A stretch of DNA of 21,649 nucleotides from Cloacimonetes bacterium UBA5835 (GTDB lineage Bacteria; Cloacimonadota; Cloacimonadia; Cloacimonadales; Cloacimonadaceae). The notes under the pieces are model-generated. The model was not told the origin of the DNA. It made no database searches and saw only the letters and a program-made list of their open reading frames with translations. A program made the position numbers and the translations under genes. Every line of letters starts with the position of its first letter. Position 1 is the first letter of the stretch. Shown here one piece after another: positions 15,562 to 21,649 of the stretch. Where the stretch lies: NCBI GenBank assembly GCA_002432865.1, contig DJGX01000018.1, positions 31,217 to 52,865 of the forward strand, written 5' to 3'.

Positions 15562-15823
15562 TTATCTTAAATTCGTCATCGTCGCTATTATTATGTCTTC
15601 TTTGAAGGGATTTTTAATAAGCCGTCCGAAGTTATAAGTCAGGTATATTGCATTTACAAAATAGGAAACATCATTATAGAAAGGAAGTAAGCACTGCTTT
15701 AATATTCATATAATCCAAAGGACTTGCTTTTTTGAGTATTTTTTCACAATAGCCATAAATTAGAGAGATTATATCCTTGCTTTTATATTGATAAATGGTG
15801 TTATAAAATTGATTAGGTGGTTT
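15562..15823 (-). pseudogene. Possible frameshifted coding remnant downstream of lysS
   Basis: On the minus strand a frame open from 15823 to 15674 reads NQFYNTIYQYKSKDII..., then LIYGYCEKILKKASPLDYMN. A second frame, open from about 15700 to 15562, reads FYNDVSYFVNAIYLTYNFGR, then LIKNPFKEDIIIATMTNLR. They join across a one-base frame change at SF/PF-YND, as a decayed gene would. There is no credible start codon or ribosome binding site and I do not recognise the family. AT-rich noncoding DNA can give similar open frames by chance, so this is tentative. Confidence 0.25.
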
Positions 15824-17309
15824 TCATTTGGGGGAAAAGGATAACTTCTTTAATAGAATCGTTCTCCGTAAGTAACATAACGAGACGGTCTATTCCGATA
15901 CCCTGTCCACCCATAGGAGGCATTCCATATTCAAGAGCTTCCAGAAAATCTTCATCCACAACATTGGCATCGTCAATTCCCAGATCTCGTAATTTTGCTT
16001 GTTCTTCCAAGCGCATTCTTTGTTCCAAGGGATCATTCAATTCGCTGAAGGCATTGGCAAATTCACCTCCCGCTATATATAGTTCAAAGCGGTCTGCTAA
16101 GAAAGGATTATCGGGAATTGCCTTAGCTAAAGGAGAAACTTCTTTAGGAAAATCACAAACGAAGGTTGGTTGAATAAGGGTTTTCTCTACAAATTCTTCA
16201 AAAATCAATGCAATCAATTTACCTTTTTCTGAGCCGGCAGGAATTTCTAGTCCTTTATGTTTACAGAATGCCTGCAATGTTGCAAAATCCATATTCATTA
16301 CATCCTGTCCTACAAATTCGCTAACCAGATCAGGCATTGAAACTCTTTTCCAGTTTCCGCTTAAACATACTTGGTGGTTGTGATACAAGAATGTATCTTT
16401 GCCGATAACATCCATAGCCAAGTGCTTAATAAGATCTTCAGCAATATCCATCATTCCTCTCAGATCAGAATATGCTTCATAAAACTCGATCATAGTGAAT
16501 TCAGGATTGTGAGTTCTATCCATCCCCTCATTACGAAAATCCTTACCCAGCTCGTAAACCCGTTCAAAACCTCCCACAATTAATCGTTTCAGATAAAGCT
16601 CTGTAGCGATTCTTAAATATAAATCCATATCTAAAGTATTGTGATGAGTAACGAAAGGACGGGCATTTGCTCCTCCGTAAAGTGGTTGTAAAATAGGGGT
16701 TTCTACTTCTACATAACCGCGACTATCCATAAAACTACGAATAGCGGTAATTATTTTTGCTCGGGTTTCAAACACTTTTCTATGCTCGGGATTCAGTAAA
16801 AGATCAAGATAACGCTTACGATAACGTAATTCAATATCAGAAAATTCATCGTAGCGGACTTTCTTACCGTCAACTATTTTTTCTTTTACAGCTGGCAAGG
16901 GTCTGATGTTTTTAGAGAGCAGTTTGATAGCATTGCATTTCAGAGAATATTCACCTGTTTGAGTGTAAAATAAAATTCCTGTCGCTTGTATAAAATCACC
17001 AGCATCACATAGCTTGAAAAGGTCGTAATTTTCTTCTCCTATAAGATTTTGTGCTACATAAATCTGAATCTTGCCTGAAATATCCTCAATGTTTCCAAAA
17101 CCTATTTTGCCCTGCCTACGCATAGCTACAAGACGCCCTACAATAGTAATTTCTTCAGCTTGTGCAATCCAATTATCTTTATCTTCCAAAAGGGCAGATA
17201 TATAATGAGTCCTATTGGAATCAATTGGATAAGGATCTACCCCTAGTGATTTAATCTTTTCCAGTTTTTCTTTGCGTAACCGGATAAATTGATTAGAATT
17301 ATCTGGCAT
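15813..17309 (-). CDS. lysS: Lysyl-tRNA synthetase, class II
   Basis: Charges tRNA-Lys with lysine in the cytoplasm. It has 498 residues, the normal length for bacterial LysS. Residues about 54-135 are the N-terminal OB-fold anticodon-binding domain (ITIVGRLVAMRRQGKIGFGN, IQIYV). The class II catalytic core follows, with motif 1 around RSFMDSRGYVEVETPILQP (191-209), motif 2 FRNEGMDRTHNPEFTMIE (258-275) and motif 3 GMPPMGGQGIGIDRLVMLLT (462-481). The C-terminus is LFPQMKTT, as expected for the family. It begins 7 nt after the rpsA stop. Its only candidate ribosome binding site is AAGGA at 17324-17328, 14 nt from the ATG, so translation is probably coupled to rpsA. No clear terminator hairpin follows. 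Confidence 0.97.
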   Translation of the reverse strand: MPDNSNQFIRLRKEKLEKIKSLGVDPYPIDSNRTHYISALLEDKDNWIAQAEEITIVGRLVAMRRQGKIGFGNIEDISGKIQIYVAQNLIGEENYDLFKLCDAGDFIQATGILFYTQTGEYSLKCNAIKLLSKNIRPLPAVKEKIVDGKKVRYDEFSDIELRYRKRYLDLLLNPEHRKVFETRAKIITAIRSFMDSRGYVEVETPILQPLYGGANARPFVTHHNTLDMDLYLRIATELYLKRLIVGGFERVYELGKDFRNEGMDRTHNPEFTMIEFYEAYSDLRGMMDIAEDLIKHLAMDVIGKDTFLYHNHQVCLSGNWKRVSMPDLVSEFVGQDVMNMDFATLQAFCKHKGLEIPAGSEKGKLIALIFEEFVEKTLIQPTFVCDFPKEVSPLAKAIPDNPFLADRFELYIAGGEFANAFSELNDPLEQRMRLEEQAKLRDLGIDDANVVDEDFLEALEYGMPPMGGQGIGIDRLVMLLTENDSIKEVILFPQMKTT

Positions 17310-17316
17310 TACTATT

Positions 17317-18828
17317 TTATAAATCCTTAAAGGGATTATCAGCAGCAGAATTTACTTTTTGATTGGCATATTTACGCCATTCTTCGTCGTTGCGATTGCG
17401 TGAACCTCTGCGTTGATTTCCACTGCGGGGATTTTCATTTCGTGATTCTCTTTGATTGTAGTTTGCAGAGCGATTCTGCTCTTCAAATAGTTCTTCAGGT
17501 GTCCTATCTGTATAATCAAGAGTTATTCTATGGTTATCCTTATCAATAGCGGTTACTTTTAAATTTACAGGATCACCTGTTTTAAAGCTGTCATTCTTAC
17601 GAACTCGAGACCGGGGTAAAAGCCCTGTAACTCCATCAGTGATGGTTACAAAAACTCCAAAATTTGTAGAACTTTCTACAATACCTTCAAAGGGATTATC
17701 CAGTTCGATAATTTCGTCTATTTTGTCCCAGGGGTCTTCTTCCAATGCTTTCAAAGAAAGAGATATTTTACGGGTATCTTCGTCAATTCTTAAAATTTGA
17801 ACAGCTACCCAATCACCTTCTTTCACGATTTCGCGAGGATGCGAAATATTGCGATTACGGCTCATTTCGGAAATAGGAATTAAACCTTCCACACCAGGTT
17901 TTAGTTCGGCAAAAGCACCAAAACTATGTAAACGCAGAATGCGACAGTTAATTGTATCTCCTTCATGCAGTTCGTTCAGTGCCTGTAAAAAAGGATTCTC
18001 TATTAATGCCTTACGAGAAAGGGCAATTTTATCACCCTTAATATCCAAAATTTGCACTTCAATATCCTGACCCTTTTTCAGCTCGTCTTGGGGCTTAACA
18101 ACATGCTGCCAGGAAATTTCTGAAACATGCATCAGACCCTCAATTCCACCTAAATCTATAAAAGCGCCAAAATTGGTCATCCGCAAAACTTTACCTTTAA
18201 TCACATCTCCAACCTTCAACTTGGCTAAGGCTTCTTCTTTCAGTTCTTTTTCTTTCATTTCTTCCAGCTGGCGATGTGAAACTACTAATCGACGGCAATT
18301 TTCTGAACATTCAATAACAAGAAAATCTAAGTTCTTACCTATAAATTGAGCTGTATCTTCAACCGGGTGTAAGGATATCTGTGAAATTGGACAGAATGCT
18401 CGTGCTCCCAGAATGTCAACATTAAATCCTCCCTTGGTAGGAGAATTAACTTTTCCCTGCACAGGGATTTTTTTCTCGAAAGCATCAAGAATGGATTGCT
18501 TATCTACATACTGTCTTGTTAAACTTTTAGCAATTACATATCCATTTTCATTTTGGTCAACAACATAACCCTTTAAATTGTCTCCCACTCTATATGGAAG
18601 ATCTCCTTTTGAATCGGAAAATTCTCCAATTTCAGCGTAAGCATCGAATTTGCCGCCTAAATTAAGAATAAGATATTGATCACCGATGCTGACTATGGGA
18701 GCTTCAACTACATCCCCTTTTTTAATCTCGGCTGTGTTTTGAAAGGATTCTTCGAGCATTCGAAGATATTCTTCTTTCATTTCTTTCATTGTAGCTTTAT
18801 TGCTATCTTCTCGTAGCTTGTTGGGCAT
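17317..18828 (-). CDS. rpsA: Ribosomal protein S1 (five S1 domains, basic tail)
   Basis: An mRNA-binding ribosomal protein of the small subunit, 503 residues. I count five S1 (OB-fold) domains at about 38-103, 120-186, 206-273, 290-360 and 378-440. The later ones have the classic pattern TNFGAFIDLGGIEGLMHVSEIS, HSFGAFAELKPGVEGLIPISE and TNFGVFVTITDGVTGLLP. E. coli S1 has six domains. The last 60 or so residues form an unstructured Arg/Asn/Glu-rich tail (NQRESRNENPRSGNQRRGSR). The ATG has AGGAGA 6 nt upstream (18834-18839). It lies 36 nt after the P-type ATPase gene and 7 nt before lysS, all on one strand, giving a probable ATPase-rpsA-lysS transcript. A general S1-domain RNA-binding protein is the alternative, but length and context favour S1. 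Confidence 0.9.
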   Translation of the reverse strand: MPNKLREDSNKATMKEMKEEYLRMLEESFQNTAEIKKGDVVEAPIVSIGDQYLILNLGGKFDAYAEIGEFSDSKGDLPYRVGDNLKGYVVDQNENGYVIAKSLTRQYVDKQSILDAFEKKIPVQGKVNSPTKGGFNVDILGARAFCPISQISLHPVEDTAQFIGKNLDFLVIECSENCRRLVVSHRQLEEMKEKELKEEALAKLKVGDVIKGKVLRMTNFGAFIDLGGIEGLMHVSEISWQHVVKPQDELKKGQDIEVQILDIKGDKIALSRKALIENPFLQALNELHEGDTINCRILRLHSFGAFAELKPGVEGLIPISEMSRNRNISHPREIVKEGDWVAVQILRIDEDTRKISLSLKALEEDPWDKIDEIIELDNPFEGIVESSTNFGVFVTITDGVTGLLPRSRVRKNDSFKTGDPVNLKVTAIDKDNHRITLDYTDRTPEELFEEQNRSANYNQRESRNENPRSGNQRRGSRNRNDEEWRKYANQKVNSAADNPFKDL

Positions 18829-18864
18829 AACTATCTCCTAAAGGCATTTCAGAAAACCACCTTT

Positions 18865-21435
18865 TCAGAGGGCTTCTTTTTGTAAAGGTTTTTGTTTCTT
18901 TGCTTTCTTATTCACTATCAGCTTGTATATTTCAAACCAAGCGACGCTGATGTTCCCTAAAACTAAACAGGTAAGTAATTCTAATAGAGACATTGATTCT
19001 AAGTGGAAGATATTGGTTATATAAGGCGCTTGAGTCATCAACAGAACAATGGTGAAAACTCCTAAAAATAAATATGTCATACCTTTATTGGGAGTGCGGA
19101 TAATCTGAAATAAGTTCTTTTTCCAGCTACGATTTGTAGTGATTAGCATCAAATTGGAAAAGACCAAAGTGGTAAAAATATGCGCTCTCAAATGATTATC
19201 TCCCATTCCGCTTTTAATTCCCCAGAAATATATCAACACTAATAAAATTAGAACGCTAATGCCTTGTAAAGCACCAATAATTAATCTTCTAGTGCCAAAC
19301 AACTTCTCATCAATAGAGCGAGGAGGTCTTTCCATAATGTCATCTTCTTCTTTTTCCATTTCAAAAACAATAGAGCAGGCAGGGTCTATGATTAATTCTA
19401 AAAAGGCAATATGAACTGGAAAATAGATAATCGGATAATTAGAAAATGCAGCAGGTATCATTGCCATCCCAGCAATGGGTATATGTAAAGAAAACACATA
19501 AGTGAAGGACTTTCGCAGGTTATCATATATCCTTCTACCCATCCTTACGGCACTTACAATTGAAGAAAAATCGTCATCTGTTAAAACAATTGCCGATGCT
19601 TCACGCGCTACATCCGTTCCTCTTAAACCCATAGAAATACCAATATTGGCTGCTTTCAAAGCAGGGGCATCATTAACTCCATCTCCTGTCATAGCCACAA
19701 TTTCTTTGTTTGCCTTTAGGGCTTGCACAATTCTTAATTTCTGATGGGGAACAACCCGGGCGAATATAGATACCTGTTTACATTTTTCTGCCAATTCCAG
19801 ATCGGTCATTTGGTCTAATTCACTACCGACAATGATATTATCTACATTTTTCAGCCCAATTTGTTTACCAATCGCTTTTGCCGTTCCAATATAATCTCCG
19901 GTAATCATAATAATCCTGATGCCTGCTTTGTAACACATCTTAACTGCCTCAGGAACTGTTTCTCTAATCGGATCTGCCAGTCCGATCAAACCCAAATAGT
20001 GGAAAGGTAAATCAGTCATTTTTTCCGGTAAGACATTGGGAACTACTTCACAATAGGCAACTCCTAAAACTCTTAGCCCTTCTTCTGCCAGGTCTGAAAC
20101 TTGATTTAGTATCGGCTCGATTTCTTCAGAATTGAGAGCACAGAGTTTGATAACTGCTTCAGGAGATCCTTTTAGCGAAACAAGATAATCTGTCTTGTCA
20201 GGTAATTTCCAGACCTTAGCCATCGCTCGTAGTTCATCAGTTAAAGGATACTCCTTTATTTCTTGATAGTTTTGGAGCTCTTGATAATTAGATGGTTCAA
20301 TTTCATTTAAAGCACTGTGAATTGCCTTTTCCATAGGGTCAAAGGGTTCTCTCATACTGCTCAACACACTGTGGTAAAGAATAGTGTAGATAGAGTTTGA
20401 GATCTTATCAGCACTCTTTAAATCTATATTTTCATCGCTACTAACGATTTTTTGCAAGGTCATTTTGTTGTAAGTAATAGTTCCTGTTTTATCTGTGCAT
20501 AAAACTGTAGCTGAACCTAAACTTTCAATTGCCTGCAATCTTCTTACTAAGACATTTTTGCGTGACATCCTCCATGCACCTAAAGCCATAAAAACAGTTA
20601 AAACAACCGGAAATTCTTCCGGCAAAACAGACATAGCTAGAGTGATACCTGTTAATAAAGCATTAACTAAGTGCTTTCTAGTAATATAAAAAACGATAAC
20701 TACAACCACACAGATAAGCAAAGCAAAAGCGGCAAAATATTTCACTAATTTACCTGTCTCCTTACTTAAGCGAGTTTCCTCTTCCGTGATTGCTTCCAGG
20801 GATTTACCAATTTTTCCCAGTTCCGTTTTTTCTCCTGTGGCAAAAACTTGAGCTATGCCTCTACCACTAACAACCAAAGTGCCGGAATAAACGAAGGGTA
20901 AATCATCACCTCCTGGATTAATTGGTCTTTCTTCTTTATTCCAAATCCGTTTTCTAACAGGTACTGATTCACCTGTTAAAAGCGATTCATCAACACTTAG
21001 TGAATTATTTTCCAATATGTAGGCATCGGCTGGAATGCGATCTCCTTCCGCTAATATAATTAAATCATCAGTTACTACTTCTCTGCCTGGAATTCTGATT
21101 TGTTCTGAATTCCGAATAACTAAAGCGCGCGGACTGGAGAGATTTTTCAATGCCTCCAAAGCTTTTTCTGTTTTGCGTTCCTGAAAAAGTTCTATAGACA
21201 TTACAATAACAACGGATGCCGTTAGGACAAGCGCTTCTTGTAAATCCCCTAAAAAGAAATAGATTACAGCACAGGACACCAATAGAATGAACATTGGTTC
21301 ACTAATTACATCCCACATTAACTTGAATATACTGCGCGCATTGGAACTTGGTAATTCATTATACCCTTCCCGCTTCAATTTATCTTCTACTTCTTGGGTG
21401 GTCAAACCCTGTTTCAAGTTACTATATTCCTTCAT
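18865..21435 (-). CDS. Cation-translocating P-type ATPase (P2-type, Ca2+-ATPase-like)
   Basis: An inner-membrane ion pump of 856 residues with all P-type hallmarks. These are an N-terminal cation ATPase domain (STNLKQGLTT-like, residues 1-60), actuator TGES (154-157), PEEFP in M4 (272-276), the phosphorylated D315 in DKTGT, nucleotide-binding KGSPE (422-426), TGD (512-514) and TGDGVNDAPA (583-592). About ten membrane segments are visible, with M1-M2 near 46-84, M3-M4 near 232-283 and six more after residue 640. M4 has PEEFP where SERCA pumps have PEGLP, and M6 reads ELIIDPACSIVFE. This is a recognised bacterial subfamily, but ion specificity cannot be assigned safely. The start is supported by GAGGAG immediately upstream. 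The C-terminus is Lys-rich (NKKAKKQKPLQKEAL). Confidence 0.93.
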   Translation of the reverse strand: MKEYSNLKQGLTTQEVEDKLKREGYNELPSSNARSIFKLMWDVISEPMFILLVSCAVIYFFLGDLQEALVLTASVVIVMSIELFQERKTEKALEALKNLSSPRALVIRNSEQIRIPGREVVTDDLIILAEGDRIPADAYILENNSLSVDESLLTGESVPVRKRIWNKEERPINPGGDDLPFVYSGTLVVSGRGIAQVFATGEKTELGKIGKSLEAITEEETRLSKETGKLVKYFAAFALLICVVVVIVFYITRKHLVNALLTGITLAMSVLPEEFPVVLTVFMALGAWRMSRKNVLVRRLQAIESLGSATVLCTDKTGTITYNKMTLQKIVSSDENIDLKSADKISNSIYTILYHSVLSSMREPFDPMEKAIHSALNEIEPSNYQELQNYQEIKEYPLTDELRAMAKVWKLPDKTDYLVSLKGSPEAVIKLCALNSEEIEPILNQVSDLAEEGLRVLGVAYCEVVPNVLPEKMTDLPFHYLGLIGLADPIRETVPEAVKMCYKAGIRIIMITGDYIGTAKAIGKQIGLKNVDNIIVGSELDQMTDLELAEKCKQVSIFARVVPHQKLRIVQALKANKEIVAMTGDGVNDAPALKAANIGISMGLRGTDVAREASAIVLTDDDFSSIVSAVRMGRRIYDNLRKSFTYVFSLHIPIAGMAMIPAAFSNYPIIYFPVHIAFLELIIDPACSIVFEMEKEEDDIMERPPRSIDEKLFGTRRLIIGALQGISVLILLVLIYFWGIKSGMGDNHLRAHIFTTLVFSNLMLITTNRSWKKNLFQIIRTPNKGMTYLFLGVFTIVLLMTQAPYITNIFHLESMSLLELLTCLVLGNISVAWFEIYKLIVNKKAKKQKPLQKEAL

Positions 21436-21649
21436 TTTATCTCCTCAAACAAAATAAAATCTTGGTATCAGCAATTATGTTTTTAGTCAAGAAAAACCGG
21501 TTCGTGTTTAGGGAAGAAAAGAGAAAACGGGAAATATTTTTATTAGCACTCTCACTTTTAGGCATTCCCACAAAAAAACGATGTGGATAAGTTATAACAC
21601 ACTGTTGTATAGATATATATGTTGTATAAGTGTCCAAGGGATTCGTTTT
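21436..21649. other. Upstream region of the P-type ATPase operon, right edge of the window
   Basis: Contains the candidate minus-strand promoter, a perfect DnaA-box word (TGTGGATAA, 21582-21590) and a lone CIRCE half-site word (TTAGCACTC, 21543-21551). Short open frames on both strands lack ribosome binding sites and family features, so I call no gene. Confidence 0.5.
21462..21490 (-). promoter_or_regulatory. Candidate promoter of the ATPase-rpsA-lysS transcript
   Basis: On the minus strand TTGACT (21485-21490) is followed by a 17-nt spacer and TACCAA (21462-21467), with TG one base before the -10 (extended -10 form). The -35 and spacing are good; the -10 is weak. The start codon at 21435 lies about 27 nt downstream of the -10. 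Confidence 0.45.

Larger units (their letters stand above)
14404..15812. other. Gene-poor 1.4-kb intergenic region
   Basis: No intact gene or tRNA is supported here. It holds the upstream region of the SBBP gene (14404 to about 14560), a hairpin GAACGA-N8-TCGTTC (14654-14673), a 12-bp inverted pair GAAGTCCTCGTC (14658-14669) and GACGAGGACTTC (14742-14753), the second copy of the 44-nt repeat, the long palindrome at 15047-15119, a GGGCTAA/TTAGCCC dyad (15256-15262 and 15305-15311), one copy of the 18-nt repeat, and a possible frameshifted coding remnant next to lysS. Confidence 0.7.

Noticed and set aside
21543..21551. TTAGCACTC, an exact CIRCE half-site upstream of the ATPase operon
   Set aside because: The expected partner GAGTGCTAA after a 9-nt spacer is absent (GGCATTCCC is there instead), so it lacks the required dyad.
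21582..21590. Perfect DnaA box (TTATCCACA on the minus strand)
   Set aside because: A single 9-mer of this composition is expected by chance in a window this size. There is no cluster of boxes, no AT-rich unwinding repeat set and no dnaA or dnaN nearby.
21437..21637. 66-residue open frame just upstream of the ATPase gene
   Set aside because: It covers the promoter and ribosome binding site of the ATPase gene, has no ribosome binding site of its own that I can see, and has no recognisable family.

Overview
The window looks like a piece of an AT-rich, Gram-negative, anaerobe-type chromosome from the Bacteroidetes/Cloacimonadota neighbourhood. My best guess is a 'Candidatus Cloacimonas'-like organism. 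The reasons are large exported proteins ending in YPNPFNP..., SSGVYFTR..., RKLLLMK-type C-terminal domains (FlgD-like / Por-type sorting domains), CotH plus lamin-tail proteins, SBBP propellers, E. coli-like TTGACA promoters and AGGAG ribosome binding sites. The taxon is inferred from protein style, not from a search.

Layout. 1-628 (-): decayed IS5-type transposase running off the left edge. 877-4797 (-): 1306-residue exported multidomain protein. 4798-5025: divergent control region with a CIRCE-like operator and a clear promoter. 5026-7023 (+): htpG (Hsp90). 7031-7095: a hairpin pair ending in a strong terminator that abuts the ribosome binding site of the next gene. 7108-10215 (+): exported CotH-kinase/lamin-tail protein. 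10225-12300 (+): a second exported beta-sandwich protein, 9 nt downstream. 12301-12732: terminator and dispersed repeats. 12733-14403 (-): exported seven-repeat SBBP beta-propeller protein. 14404-15812: 1.4 kb without a convincing intact gene, rich in hairpins and holding a 65-nt near-perfect palindrome and a possible coding remnant. 15813-21435 (-): a tightly packed set read as P-type cation ATPase, ribosomal protein S1 (rpsA), lysyl-tRNA synthetase (lysS).

How it fits together. Housekeeping functions (chaperone, translation, ion pumping) alternate with surface or secreted proteins. Three of the four exported proteins carry a C-terminal FlgD-like/Por-type domain, so they probably share one export and anchoring route. 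The secretion machinery itself is not in the window. The most notable regulatory signal is upstream of htpG: TTAGCAGTC-N9-GACTGCTAA has the exact architecture of the HrcA operator CIRCE (TTAGCACTC-N9-GAGTGCTAA), with one symmetric base swap in each arm, 3 to 6 nt upstream of the -35 box. I found no CRISPR array, tRNA, rRNA, phage or defence system. Nothing seen amounts to a wholly new multi-gene system; the better leads are regulatory and repeat structures.
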